A DNA stretch of 64,000 nucleotides from Geobacter sp. UBA698 (GCA_002298925.1 DBMM01000146.1:4616-68615); one strand, 5' to 3'; counted from the stretch's first letter, positions 8,537 to 17,540 are shown. The notes: generated by a model from the letters alone, not told the origin. Translations and numbers: made by a program.

Positions 8537-8666
8537 GGTGGTCTCCTTTGTTACAAAAATAGGCCTCAGCCTTAAAATATGAATTGTATTCGAAAATTAT
8601 ACATGTCGGCCATGATTATGCAATCCTAAATGAACTATTACAGAAAAACAGCCGGAAAATGCCGGT

Positions 8667-9971
8667 TCAGTAGCGTGGTGACCAGGCCGGCTGGGATGCG
8701 CCGCCCCTGCTCTGGCTGACCCTGGTCTGGCCGCTGCCGTCGGCCCGCATGACATAGATGGCTTCAGCACCGTTGCGTTTGGAGCTGAAGGTGATCAGAC
8801 GGCCGTCCGGCGACCAGGAGGGGTTTTCATTGCTGCCGGTGGTGGTCAGCTGGCGATCGTCGCTGCCGTCCACGTTAATCGTGTAGATCTGGAATCCGCT
8901 CCCATGTTGGCGCGCATAGGCGATGCGGTCGCCTTTGGGAGACCAGCGCGGGTTGACGTTATAGCTGCCGTTATGGGTCAGTCGGCGCACGTTGCTGCCG
9001 TCGGCGGCCATGGTGAAAATCTGCGGTTTGCCGAGACGATCGGATACGAAGGCCAGGCGGCTGCCGTCGGGAGACCAGGCCGGATAGACCTCGATGGACG
9101 GGCTGACGGTCAGGCGCAGCGGGCTGCCGCCGTCTCTGGCAATGGTGTAGATTTCTGAATTGCCGTCTTTGCTCAGTGCCAGGGCGATCCGTTTGCCGTC
9201 CGGCGACCAGCTGCCGGTGATGTTGAGCCCCTTGCGGCTGGAAATCGGCACTTCGGCAGTGCTGGAGAGAGCCCGTCTGTACAGGTCGGGGTTGCCTTTC
9301 TTATAGGAACTGAAGATGATTTCGCGGCCGTCGGGGGAAAAATCGGGATTGAGATTGATGGAGCGATTTCTGGTCAGGGGCAGCTGATTGTGGCCGTCCC
9401 AGTCCATGACGGCCACTTCCTTGTTGCCGCTTTGGGTGGTGACAAAGACGATGCGGGTGGTGAAACAGCCCTTTTCGCCGGTCATGGCCAGCAGAATCTC
9501 GTCCGCGAAGGAATGGGAGAAGCGGCGCAGATCCTTTTTCTTGCCCAGATAGCGCTTGGCGGTCATCATTTTGCGGTTAATCACGTCAAACAGACGGAAC
9601 TCGACCGTCAGCTCCTCCCCCTTGAGGCTGTACTCGCTGCGCACCAGCAGATCATAGCCGCCGGTCGCCCAGGGGAGAAAGTTGGTATCCGCCAGGCTGA
9701 TGCTGCCGGATGCCGGCGCTAGATTGCCGGTTTCAGCAGTGATGACGCCGGACATGTTCATGTCAAAGCTGATCACATCAGCCAGCTCCTTGGCGGTATC
9801 GCCGGCCGGTGCGGCAGCCAGGCTGCGGGGGGTGTCCACCGCCAGCTTGAGCTGGCGGTTGCCGGGCGCGGTGACCTCGATGTAGCCGCTCTGGGCGGGC
9901 GGGGTGCCGGGCAGGCTGAACAGGATCAGCATAATTACGATCAGTCGTGTGGTCATGCTCGTAGCTCTCAT
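8667..9971 (-). CDS. tolB: Tol-Pal system beta-propeller protein TolB
   Basis: Periplasmic protein that shuttles between Pal and the TolA complex. It has an N-terminal signal (hydrophobic LIVIMLILFSLPG), an N-terminal alpha/beta domain to about residue 170, then repeated propeller blades with SPDG and PDWSPDG-type motifs (NPDFSPDG, SWSPDGKRIA, AWSPDGSRLA, RWSPKGDRIA, SWSPDGRLIT). 434 aa, the usual length. The start overlaps the tolA stop by four bases (ATGA); a Met five codons in is an alternative start. Confidence 0.95.
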   Translation of the reverse strand: MRATSMTTRLIVIMLILFSLPGTPPAQSGYIEVTAPGNRQLKLAVDTPRSLAAAPAGDTAKELADVISFDMNMSGVITAETGNLAPASGSISLADTNFLPWATGGYDLLVRSEYSLKGEELTVEFRLFDVINRKMMTAKRYLGKKKDLRRFSHSFADEILLAMTGEKGCFTTRIVFVTTQSGNKEVAVMDWDGHNQLPLTRNRSINLNPDFSPDGREIIFSSYKKGNPDLYRRALSSTAEVPISSRKGLNITGSWSPDGKRIALALSKDGNSEIYTIARDGGSPLRLTVSPSIEVYPAWSPDGSRLAFVSDRLGKPQIFTMAADGSNVRRLTHNGSYNVNPRWSPKGDRIAYARQHGSGFQIYTINVDGSDDRQLTTTGSNENPSWSPDGRLITFSSKRNGAEAIYVMRADGSGQTRVSQSRGGASQPAWSPRY

Positions 9972-10741
9972 GGTTTGCTGTTGGAGATGCCCTGGGGTCT
10001 GAAGACAAAGACACCTTCAAAGACCTTGTGATTGGGGGGGGGAGTAAACTTTTCGCTGGCCATGTCGATGGCTCGCAGGGTGGCCAGCTCAAAGGCGCGG
10101 TCGCCGCTGCTGCGCTCGATCTTTTTGCGGCTGATGCGGCCATCGCTGCCGATCTGCAGCTGGATGACCACTTCCGGCGATTTGCTGGTGTAGCTGATGG
10201 TCTCGCGGAAGGCATCCTTGAGCCGGGACTGGATATAGGCGGAATAGTCGCTGCCCGCCTCGCTGCCGCCGGCCCCCGGCATGCCGCTCCGTCCGCTGCC
10301 CGTGGCGCTCACCTTGCGCCGCAGGCGCTCAAAGGTTGCTTCCTCCTGCTGGGACTCGGCCTTGCGTTCCAGCTTGGCCATCCGCTCGGCGAACTCGGCA
10401 GACGATTCGGCCGCCGGTTTGCTCTTTTCAACGGCTTTTTGGGGCTGAGCCGGTTTGCTGGCACTCTTGGGTTGGGTCAGGGCAGGCATGGTCATGCGAC
10501 TGGTCGGAGCGGGGGGCGGGGGGGCTTCGGCGGCATGGCCCCGCTGGACCGGGCTGCCGGCCCGGGGAGCGGCCACCGGCAGGTTGACCACATCCACGTA
10601 ATAGGTTTCCTGGAGGTTGATCTGGGCGGGAAAGAGTCGTCCATACCATACCAGCAACAAAAAAACCGCCAGGTGAATGACGGTGGAAGCGATTAGGCTG
10701 CTGCCAAACAAGGCATCTGCTTTGGACTGCCGGGTAACCAT
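9968..10741 (-). CDS. tolA: TolA/TonB-type energy transducer (TolA of Tol-Pal)
   Basis: Spans the periplasm, linking the TolQR proton channel to TolB-Pal. A single N-terminal membrane helix lies at about residues 14-34, followed by a Pro/Ala-rich and then charged, coiled-coil-like stretch (about 70-150), and a C-terminal TonB-like domain from about 165 (SDYSAYIQSRLKDAFRE; VVIQLQIGSDGRI). At 257 aa it is shorter than the E. coli TolA, which has a much longer helical rod. It starts one base into the tolR stop (TAATG) and overlaps tolB by four, so the operon is tightly coupled. Confidence 0.88.
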   Translation of the reverse strand: MVTRQSKADALFGSSLIASTVIHLAVFLLLVWYGRLFPAQINLQETYYVDVVNLPVAAPRAGSPVQRGHAAEAPPPPAPTSRMTMPALTQPKSASKPAQPQKAVEKSKPAAESSAEFAERMAKLERKAESQQEEATFERLRRKVSATGSGRSGMPGAGGSEAGSDYSAYIQSRLKDAFRETISYTSKSPEVVIQLQIGSDGRISRKKIERSSGDRAFELATLRAIDMASEKFTPPPNHKVFEGVFVFRPQGISNSKP

Positions 10742-11154
10742 TATTTCTGGGCCGGTTCCGTCACCATGCCGAGACGCTCGATGCCGGCGCCCTTGATGTC
10801 GGCCATGGCCCTGACCACTTCGCCGTAGGGAACCCCGGCGTCGGCCTTGAGGAAGACTTCTTTCTTGGCCCGCGTGGCGAACATGGAGGAGAGCTTGCCG
10901 CGCAGGTCGGCGGCCGGAATTTCATCCTTGTTGATGAAAACCTTGCCGCTCTTGTCAACGGTGACGACTACCGTCTCCTCGGCTGGTGTCATGGCCTTGG
11001 TATCGGCCTTGGGCAAGTTGACCTGGACCCCCTGCTGCATCATCGGCGCGGTTACCATGAAGATCACCAGCAGCACCAGCATAACGTCCACCAGCGGCGT
11101 GACGTTGATCTCCGCCATGATACCCCTGTTATCGTTACGACCCCCCATTGCCAT
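10741..11154 (-). CDS. tolR: Biopolymer transporter TolR (ExbD family)
   Basis: 137 aa. One membrane helix carries the proton-channel aspartate in INVTPLVDVMLVLLVIFMV, then a periplasmic domain (VNLPKADTKAM, VFINKDEIPAADLR). ExbD/TolR proteins form the ion channel with TolQ/ExbB and energise TolA. The gene follows tolQ after three bases. ATG 11148 (MGGRND) is a close alternative start. Confidence 0.93.
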   Translation of the reverse strand: MAMGGRNDNRGIMAEINVTPLVDVMLVLLVIFMVTAPMMQQGVQVNLPKADTKAMTPAEETVVVTVDKSGKVFINKDEIPAADLRGKLSSMFATRAKKEVFLKADAGVPYGEVVRAMADIKGAGIERLGMVTEPAQK

Positions 11155-11157
11155 GGC

Positions 11158-11829
11158 TTATTTCCCCGAAATGTTGCGCTGCACGATATTGAGAAACTCG
11201 GTGGAGAAACTGTCCATCTCGTTGATCAGGACGCGGATCTTGTGCTGGAAGTGGTTGTAGGCCATAACCGCCGGGATGGCCGCCACAAGGCCGATGGCGG
11301 TGGCGATCAGCGCCTCGGCGATGCCGGGAGCCACTACGGCCAAAGAGGCGGAGCCGGTCTTGCCGATCCCCTCGAAGGCGGTCATGATGCCCCAGACCGT
11401 GCCGAACAGACCGATGAAGGGCGAAGTGGAGCCGGTGGTGGCCAGAAAGGTCAGGTATTTTTCCAGACGGGTGATTTCGGAGTTGGTGGCACGCCGCAGG
11501 GCGCGGGAGACGTTCTCGATGCCGCCCAGATCGGTGCTGAGGGCGCTGCCCTCGCTCTTGCCGTCCGTCTCCACCACCTTTTTCAGCTCGCCGTAGCCTT
11601 CATTGAACAGAACCGTCAGCGGCGAATTGGCGAAACGGTCCACCTGGGAGGCGATGGCGTCAAAGCGCTTGGATTTCCAGAAAAAATCCATGAAACGTTC
11701 CGATTCGCCGTTGGCACGGTGAACCTGAAAAAACTTGAAGAGGATGATCGCCCATGAAACTACCGAGAACAGTCCCAGCAGGATCAGGACTAGTTTGACA
11801 ACGATGCCGGCGCCAGTCAATAGGGCCAC
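11158..11829 (-). CDS. tolQ: Proton channel subunit TolQ (MotA/TolQ/ExbB family)
   Basis: 223 aa with an N-terminal helix (ILLGLFSVVSWAIILFKFF), a large cytoplasmic loop, and two C-terminal helices around LATTGSTSPFIGLFGTVWGIM and GLVAAIPAVMAYN, the family signature. It starts at GTG 11829 with a near-perfect GGAGGTG ribosome-binding site. First gene of the tolQRAB-pal run; about 95 bases separate it from the amidase gene upstream. Confidence 0.95.
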   Translation of the reverse strand: MALLTGAGIVVKLVLILLGLFSVVSWAIILFKFFQVHRANGESERFMDFFWKSKRFDAIASQVDRFANSPLTVLFNEGYGELKKVVETDGKSEGSALSTDLGGIENVSRALRRATNSEITRLEKYLTFLATTGSTSPFIGLFGTVWGIMTAFEGIGKTGSASLAVVAPGIAEALIATAIGLVAAIPAVMAYNHFQHKIRVLINEMDSFSTEFLNIVQRNISGK

Positions 11830-11924
11830 AAAAGCACCTCCGGATGATGAATTAAAAACAAAAACGTAGTCCTAACGGATAGTCAAGTCAAGTTGAAAAT
11901 AAGGGCAAACGGCACCAGCCCCCG

Positions 11925-12701
11925 CTAGTAACACTCCGGCTTGCGGTCATTGAAGCAGGGAATCTGGGCCCGCCAGTCATCCAGGCTCTGCATGTCCAGC
12001 CGGGCAATGACCTCGCCCTGCTGTTCGCCCAGTTCGGCCAGCACATCCCCCTTGGCATTGATGATGACGCTCAGGCCGGGAAAATCCAGTTTTCCCACCA
12101 GACCGCAGGCATTGGAGGATACCACGAACAGCTGGTTTTCCATGGCCCTGGCCCGCAGCAGGGTCCGCCAGTGCTCTTCCCGCGGCTTTGGCCACTGCAC
12201 CGGCACACAGATGATCCGGGCACCCTCCAGGGCCAGACGCCGGGTCAGCTCGGGAAAGCGCAGGTCGTAGCAGATGATCACGCCGATCTTGCCGAGGGAG
12301 GTTTCCGCCAGCAGCCATTGGTTGCCGCCGGAAAAGGCCCGGTCCTCTCCCAGCAGGGAAAACAGGTGGATCTTGCGGTAAACGCCGGCCAGGCGGCCGT
12401 TGTCCGCCAGGTAGACCGTATTGAAGACCTTGTCGCCATTGGGCTCGGGCATGCTGCCGACGATCACCAGCTTCAGCTCCTGGGACAGGGCCAGCAGCTC
12501 CTCGACGATGCCGGCCGTCCGCAGGGCCAGTTCGTTCAGGTTTTTGTAGGCAAAACCGGTGGACCACATCTCGGGCAGCACCACCAGCTGGGCTCCCTGC
12601 TCGGCGACGCGTTTCAGGGCCGCCCGGACATAGTCCCGGTTGGCGTCCACATCGCCCTGCTTGACATTGAACTGGATGGCGGCGGCCTGGATCGAATTCA
12701 T
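11925..12701 (-). CDS. Carbon-nitrogen hydrolase (nitrilase superfamily amidase)
   Basis: 258 aa. The Glu-Lys-Cys triad of the superfamily is visible: E in VLPEMWSTGF, K in YRKIHLFS, and C in VIICYDLRFPE. The length and YDLRFPE context resemble omega-amidases (YafV/NIT2), which hydrolyse alpha-ketoglutaramate or alpha-ketosuccinamate, but substrate assignment is inference. Its AGGTGAGA ribosome-binding site lies in the last bases of ftsK, so it is probably cotranscribed with it. Confidence 0.88.
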   Translation of the reverse strand: MNSIQAAAIQFNVKQGDVDANRDYVRAALKRVAEQGAQLVVLPEMWSTGFAYKNLNELALRTAGIVEELLALSQELKLVIVGSMPEPNGDKVFNTVYLADNGRLAGVYRKIHLFSLLGEDRAFSGGNQWLLAETSLGKIGVIICYDLRFPELTRRLALEGARIICVPVQWPKPREEHWRTLLRARAMENQLFVVSSNACGLVGKLDFPGLSVIINAKGDVLAELGEQQGEVIARLDMQSLDDWRAQIPCFNDRKPECY

Positions 12702-12710
12702 CTTTTTATC

Positions 12711-15056
12711 TCACCTCGTCAGCTGGGAATTCAGGTAGGCATGGATGATGTCCATGTAGATCTCGCGCGGCTTGCTGGTGCCGTCGCTGGGGGCGATCAT
12801 CCCCTCGTGCTCCATCATCTCCACGATGCGGGCGGCGCGGTTATAGCCGATGCGCAGACGGCGCTGGACCATGGAGATGCTGGCCTGACGGGTCTCCGCC
12901 ACCAGCCGCAAGGCATCCTCCCAGCGATCGTCCTGCTCCTCATCCATGGTATCGCTTCCCTTTTCATCGGTATCCTTCATCTCCATGATCGACTTCTCAT
13001 AGACGGGCTTGCCCTGCTTCTTGAGGAAATCCACCACCCGCTGGACTTCGGCATCGGAAACATAGGAGCCATGCAGACGCTGGATGAGGGAGGTGCCGGG
13101 CGGCATGTAGAGCATATCGCCGTTGCCGAGCAGCGCTTCGGCGCCGTTTACGTCCAGGATGGTGCGGGAGTCGACCTTGGAGGAAACCTTGAAGGCGATG
13201 CGGGTCGGCAGGTTGGCCTTGATCAGGCCGGTGATCACATCCACCGAAGGACGCTGGGTGGCCAGGATCAGGTGGATGCCGGAAGCGCGGGCCTTCTGGG
13301 CCAGACGGGCGATGTGTTCCTCCACATCACGGCCAGCCACCATCATCAGGTCGGCCAGCTCGTCCACGATCACCACGATGTAGGGGAGATGGCTGTGCTC
13401 CAGCTCTTCGCTGTCATCGTCCACAAAGGAGAGCGGGGCGGGCGACGGGCCCCCTTCGCCCTCGATGATCTCCTCCAGCTCCTCGATGATCTCTTCGTCC
13501 GAGGAGGCCAGTTCGGCCCGCTCCAGCTCTTCGCCGGCCAGTTTCTTGTTGTAGGAATCGATGCTGCGGACCCCCTTGTCGGAGAGCAGCTTGTAGCGGC
13601 GCTCCATCTCGTTGACCGCCCATTTCAGGGCCAGGGAGGCCTTCTTGGGTTCGGTCACCACCGGCAGCAGCAGGTGGGGGATGCCCTCGTACATGGAAAA
13701 TTCCAGCATCTTGGGGTCGACCATGATCATGCGCACATCTCTGGGGGTGGCCGTGTAGAGCAGCGACAGGATCATGGTGTTGATGGAGACCGACTTGCCC
13801 ATGCCGGTGGCGCCGGCCACCAGCAGGTGCGGGGCGCGGGCCAGGTCGGCGATTACCGGCTGGCCGGCAATGTCCTTGCCCAGGGCCATGGGCAGCTTCA
13901 TCTTGTTGTGGTGGAAGGTTTCGCAGTTGAAGATCTCGCTCAGGTACACCATGTCCCGGTCACGGTTGGGAACCTCGATACCGACCACCCCCTTGCCCGG
14001 GATGGGGGCCACGATGCGGATCGACATGGCCTGCAGTGCCATGGTCAGGTCGTCGGACAGTCCGGAGATCTTGCTGATCTTGATGCCGGGGGCCGGCGAA
14101 TACTCATACATGGTGATGACCGGGCCGGGACAGATTTCGACCACTTCGCCGTCAATGCCGTAGTCCTTGAGTTTCTTCTCCAGCAGGCGGGCGTTCATGG
14201 TCAGGTTCTCACGGTCCAGGGTCTTTTCGGTCGCGGGTGGGTTGTCCAGCAGCGAGAAGGGGGGCGTGCGGAAATCTCCCTCGGCCTTGAGAAAGTCGAA
14301 GGCTTCCTGGACCGCGGAGCTCTTCTCCGTTTCCTTTTTGCGTTCCTTCTCCTTTTTGAAGGAGTTGGGCGGGGGGGGCGGGGGAGCGACCGGCTTGATA
14401 ACCGGTCCGGAAGCGGCCGGAGCGGGCATTCCCTCCTGCTTGGCTTTCACCCGCTGCTGCTCCTGCTGGTTGTGAGCGCGGCGGGCCTGCCAGGCAGCCA
14501 ATTTAAGCTTCAACTGCTCCAGCCACCAGCCGGCAAACAGCACAAAGGAAAATTTGGAGAGGATCATGATCGAGGCGGCCAGCAGCGGCAGCAACAGCAG
14601 CATGCCGCCGGTGGTGCCGACCGAGCTTTTAAGGATATTGACGGTGATCTTGCCCACGGCGCCGCCGGTGGGAACCTGCTGGCCGAAAAGGGAGGTCGTA
14701 TCGCGGAAAAAGGCGAACAGGGCCGAAAGGGAGAAGATCAGCCCCAGAGAAGCCAGCAGCTTGTAGGAGCGCAGCCGGATCTCCTTGAAGCGGAACAGGG
14801 TATAGGCCATGTACGCCAGGGCCAGGGGCACCAGGTAGGAGGCCAGGCCAAAACAGCTGAAAAACAGATCGGCCACCTGTGCGCCCAGGCGACCTCCCAG
14901 GTTATGGATGCCCCCCTCGTTGGAATAGCTGTTCCAGGATACATCGGCGCTGTTGAAGGTCAGAAACGACATCAGGATGAAGGTGGCTACGGTGGCCAGT
15001 CCCATCCCCTGCAATTCCTTGGTGAGTTTTTCTTTCTTTTGCTCTTCGCTGCTCAT
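12711..15056 (-). CDS. ftsK: DNA translocase FtsK
   Basis: Couples chromosome segregation and dimer resolution to cell division. 781 aa, close to SpoIIIE/short-FtsK length. About four N-terminal membrane helices (to residue 180) are followed by a short charged and Pro-rich linker (a run of seven Pro near 224), then the motor domain with Walker A GATGMGKS (414-422) and Walker B IVVIVDELADLM. The C-terminal gamma domain (about 710-775, including RLRIGYNRAARIVEMME) reads KOPS sites. The linker is far shorter than in E. coli FtsK. Confidence 0.96.
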   Translation of the reverse strand: MSSEEQKKEKLTKELQGMGLATVATFILMSFLTFNSADVSWNSYSNEGGIHNLGGRLGAQVADLFFSCFGLASYLVPLALAYMAYTLFRFKEIRLRSYKLLASLGLIFSLSALFAFFRDTTSLFGQQVPTGGAVGKITVNILKSSVGTTGGMLLLLPLLAASIMILSKFSFVLFAGWWLEQLKLKLAAWQARRAHNQQEQQRVKAKQEGMPAPAASGPVIKPVAPPPPPPNSFKKEKERKKETEKSSAVQEAFDFLKAEGDFRTPPFSLLDNPPATEKTLDRENLTMNARLLEKKLKDYGIDGEVVEICPGPVITMYEYSPAPGIKISKISGLSDDLTMALQAMSIRIVAPIPGKGVVGIEVPNRDRDMVYLSEIFNCETFHHNKMKLPMALGKDIAGQPVIADLARAPHLLVAGATGMGKSVSINTMILSLLYTATPRDVRMIMVDPKMLEFSMYEGIPHLLLPVVTEPKKASLALKWAVNEMERRYKLLSDKGVRSIDSYNKKLAGEELERAELASSDEEIIEELEEIIEGEGGPSPAPLSFVDDDSEELEHSHLPYIVVIVDELADLMMVAGRDVEEHIARLAQKARASGIHLILATQRPSVDVITGLIKANLPTRIAFKVSSKVDSRTILDVNGAEALLGNGDMLYMPPGTSLIQRLHGSYVSDAEVQRVVDFLKKQGKPVYEKSIMEMKDTDEKGSDTMDEEQDDRWEDALRLVAETRQASISMVQRRLRIGYNRAARIVEMMEHEGMIAPSDGTSKPREIYMDIIHAYLNSQLTR

Positions 15057-15109
15057 AACGTCGGTGATACCTCGGGACCGGTGGATAATTGCATCATATT
15101 ACCTGTAAT

Positions 15110-15556
15110 TCACTTTTCCTGCAATCCATCTGTCATCCGCACCTCGTCCCCCGGCTTGATGACCCCGCCCACCAGAACCCGCGCGAAGATGCCTTCCTTG
15201 GGCATGACGCAGTCCCCGGCCTGATAGTAGATGGCACAGCGGGTGTGGCACTCCTTGCCGATCTGGGTCACCTCCAGCAGGGTTTCACCCACCTGCAGCC
15301 GCGTGCCGACAGGCAGTGACACCAGTTCGATGCCGCTGGTGGTGATGTTCTCGGCAAAATCGCCCGCATCCACGTCCAGCCCCAGTTTGCGCATCTTGTC
15401 GATGCTTTCCGAGGCCAGCAGGCTGACCTGGCGGTGCCAGTCGCCGGCGTGGGCGTCGCCCACAATGCCGTGGTTTTCACGCAGTTCCACCGCTGGTACC
15501 GGTTTCTTGCGTTCGCCTTTGTTATCACTGATACAGACTGCAATGACCTGCGCCAT
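15110..15556 (-). CDS. MOSC domain-containing protein
   Basis: 148 aa made up of one MOSC domain: GIVGDAHAG, the GDFAENIT motif and the conserved cysteine in GKECHTRC. MOSC domains are found in molybdenum-cofactor sulfurases and related Moco-handling enzymes; stand-alone bacterial forms are mostly uncharacterised. It has an AGGAGG ribosome-binding site. The next gene upstream on the same strand is mobB, so both probably serve molybdenum cofactor metabolism. Confidence 0.87.
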   Translation of the reverse strand: MAQVIAVCISDNKGERKKPVPAVELRENHGIVGDAHAGDWHRQVSLLASESIDKMRKLGLDVDAGDFAENITTSGIELVSLPVGTRLQVGETLLEVTQIGKECHTRCAIYYQAGDCVMPKEGIFARVLVGGVIKPGDEVRMTDGLQEK

Positions 15557-15614
15557 GAATTAGCCTCCTGCCTGCGACTTTGTAATAGGGGAGTGAAAAT
15601 GGCCGTCCCGGGTA

Positions 15615-16127
15615 TCAGCCAACGGCATGGATGATGTTCTTTTCCACAAAATCAGCCACCCGGGCCGGGTCGTTCAGGTCCAGAACCGGCACGTCCAGCT
15701 CCAGCGGCTCATCGCTGGCCACGGCAATCAGGCTCGGGTCGTGGTTTGCGCCCCGGCAGAGCAGGGTGGCGCTCCGTTCGGCGCGGTGCAGCTCGATCTT
15801 GGGCAGGCCGCTCTTTTTGAAACCCTCGGTCAGGATCAGGTCCACATCACTGAAATAGGTGGCAATCAGCTCTTCGACCGGGGGTGCTTCGGCATGCTGT
15901 TTGATCAGGGCCAGTTTTTCCGGCGACGCGATCAGCATGGTATCGGCACCGGCAGCGGTCAGGCGGTGGCTGTCCTTGCCGGGGTGGTCGATTTCAAAAC
16001 GATGGGCATCGTGCTTGATGACACCCACGCGGTAGCCGCGTTGTTTCAGCTCCGCAATCACTTTTTCCAGCAGGGTGGTCTTGCCGGTGCCTGATTTGGC
16101 GACGAAAGATACGGTTTTGGCAATCAT
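15615..16127 (-). CDS. mobB: Molybdopterin-guanine dinucleotide biosynthesis protein MobB
   Basis: 170 aa P-loop GTPase that assists MobA in attaching GMP to molybdopterin. Walker A is KSGTGKTTLLEKV near the N-terminus; GVIKHDAHRFEID and DLILTEGFKKS are family motifs. The frame extends to 16253, but ATG 16127 (MIAKTVSF) has a GAGGT ribosome-binding site and leaves the P-loop at its usual place. It is divergent from the YgbA-like gene, with an FNR-like site in between. Confidence 0.92.
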   Translation of the reverse strand: MIAKTVSFVAKSGTGKTTLLEKVIAELKQRGYRVGVIKHDAHRFEIDHPGKDSHRLTAAGADTMLIASPEKLALIKQHAEAPPVEELIATYFSDVDLILTEGFKKSGLPKIELHRAERSATLLCRGANHDPSLIAVASDEPLELDVPVLDLNDPARVADFVEKNIIHAVG

Positions 16128-16206
16128 CGATACCTCGTGTGCAGCAAAAATGGTAATCTGAATGTAGCGTAAAGGCCGGGCCGGCGCAAAGGAAAAGCTG
16201 AAATAT

Positions 16207-16220
16207 TTGACCTGTGTCAT
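16207..16220. promoter_or_regulatory. FNR/CRP-family-like inverted repeat (TTGAC-N4-GTCAT)
   Basis: TTGAC at 16207-16211 and GTCAT at 16216-16220 form a nearly perfect inverted repeat with the four-base spacing of FNR-family sites. It lies between mobB (-) and the YgbA-like gene (+), about 25-50 bases before the possible starts of the latter. The regulator (FNR, DNR or HcpR type) cannot be told from one site. Confidence 0.45.
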
Positions 16221-16243
16221 GTATGCCGGGGCTGATCGGAGGC

Positions 16244-16600
16244 ATGATCGCAACCATGGAAACAGTGACAGAGCAGCAGAAAAAGGATATCCGACTGATC
16301 GGAAAGTTTGTGGAGGTCTACTGTGCCGGACGGCACGGCTCGCTGGGGCGCATGGAACTGGAACTGCCGGCCGGCCTGGGCCGTCGCCGGCTCTGCCCGG
16401 AATGCGCGGCCTTCATGGAATACGCCATCGACAGGCGGATCAAATGCCCACTGGAAGCGGAGAAGCCGACCTGCAAGCGGTGCCGCATCCACTGTTACGC
16501 CTGGGCGCAGCGGGAAAAGGCGCGCGAGATCATGGGTTATGCCGGCCGCCGGCTGATGCTGCGCGGCCGGCTGGATTATGTCTGGCATTATTTTTTCTGA
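16244..16600 (+). CDS. Nitrous oxide-stimulated promoter family protein (YgbA-like)
   Basis: About 118 aa. Conserved elements are IRLIGKFVEVYC, a Cys-rich core (CPECAAFMEYA, CPLEAEKPTCKRCRIHCY) and a C-terminal REIMGYAGRRLMLRGR block, the pattern of the YgbA_NO family. In E. coli ygbA belongs to the NsrR nitric-oxide regulon; the cysteines suggest metal binding. The start is unclear: ATG 16244, ATG 16256 and an upstream GTG 16214 are possible, and GGAGG lies too near the first and rather far from the second. The next gene is a ferredoxin-like protein. Confidence 0.8.
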   Translation: MIATMETVTEQQKKDIRLIGKFVEVYCAGRHGSLGRMELELPAGLGRRRLCPECAAFMEYAIDRRIKCPLEAEKPTCKRCRIHCYAWAQREKAREIMGYAGRRLMLRGRLDYVWHYFF

Positions 16601-16710
16601 AAATCAAATGCAGTTGCCCCAATGGCCACAGAGAAACAGATAGAACGTCAGATAATGGAATCGAAAAGACCTAAAAAAACGACTCATTTCAAATAAAGGA
16701 GCAATATAAC

Positions 16711-17469
16711 ATGCTGAGAAAAATCGTAAAAATTGATGCGGAAAAATGTGACGGCTGCGGAGTGTGCGTCCCCTCCTGTGCCGAAGGGGCCATCACCATC
16801 GTCAACGGCAAGGCCGTGCTGGCGGCGGACAACCTCTGCGACGGCCTGGGGGCCTGTCTGGGTGAATGTCCGCGGGACGCGATCACGGTCGAGGAGCGCG
16901 AGGCCGCCGAGTTCGACGAGGCGCAGGTGGCAAAGCATCTGGCGGCCCAGGGCAAGCCGGCCCCGATTCATCAGCCTGTGTCGCCGGCTCAGGCCGCGCC
17001 GGCCCCGCAGCAGCACACCGCTGGCGGCTGCCCCGGCTCCCGGGCCATGAGCTTTAACCGGCCGCAGGATAAGGCCGCTCCCGCTCCCGGCGCTAGCCGC
17101 CAGAGCCAGCTGGCCCAGTGGCCGGTACAGCTGCAGCTGGTGCCGGTCAGCGCCCCCTATTTCCAGGGCGCCGACCTGCTGATCACGGCCGACTGCGTGC
17201 CGGTGGCCTATGCCGGCTACCACGAGGACTTCCTCAAAGCTAAGGCGGTGGTGATGGGCTGCCCCAAGTTGGACGACAACAACTTTTATCAGCAGAAGCT
17301 GACCGAGATCTTCACCAAGTCCGACATCAGAAGCATCACCGTGCTGAAGATGGAGGTGCCCTGCTGCGGCGGCATCGCCGTGGCGGCCCGCCAGGCTCTG
17401 GCTGCCAGCGGCCGGCAGATTCCCTACCGGGAGGTGACCATCGGTATCCAGGGCGAGATCAAGGGGTAA
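16711..17469 (+). CDS. 4Fe-4S ferredoxin-like protein with C-terminal Cys domain
   Basis: 252 aa. Two N-terminal 4Fe-4S motifs are seen: CDGCGVCVPSC then CDGLGACLGEC. After an Ala/Pro-rich linker (about 80-125, with a GGCPGSRAM motif) comes a second conserved domain: APYFQGADLLITADCVP, VMGCPKLDD and MEVPCCGG. This architecture is widespread in anaerobes, often near hybrid-cluster-protein (hcp) genes, and is thought to be redox or nitrosative-stress related. Its position 110 bases after the YgbA-like gene supports that. AAAGGAG precedes the start. Confidence 0.82.
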   Translation: MLRKIVKIDAEKCDGCGVCVPSCAEGAITIVNGKAVLAADNLCDGLGACLGECPRDAITVEEREAAEFDEAQVAKHLAAQGKPAPIHQPVSPAQAAPAPQQHTAGGCPGSRAMSFNRPQDKAAPAPGASRQSQLAQWPVQLQLVPVSAPYFQGADLLITADCVPVAYAGYHEDFLKAKAVVMGCPKLDDNNFYQQKLTEIFTKSDIRSITVLKMEVPCCGGIAVAARQALAASGRQIPYREVTIGIQGEIKG

Positions 17470-17520
17470 GCAGGCCTGCTGCATCGAGGCCGAATATTCG
17501 GAAGGGACCTCTGGGGTGTG

Positions 17521-17540
17521 AAAACCGCGGAGGTTTTTTT
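17521..17540 (+). terminator. Weak terminator after the ferredoxin-like gene
   Basis: AAAACC / GGTTTT with a five-base loop, followed by T residues. The short AT-rich stem makes this tentative. It overlaps the 3' end of the convergent histidine kinase gene. Confidence 0.4.

Noticed and set aside
12171..15224. A 1017-codon open frame on the + strand
   Set aside because: It lies entirely opposite ftsK and the amidase gene, both with clear motifs and ribosome-binding sites. Its product is low-complexity (Gly/His/Gln/Leu) with no domains, typical of antisense frames in GC-rich DNA.
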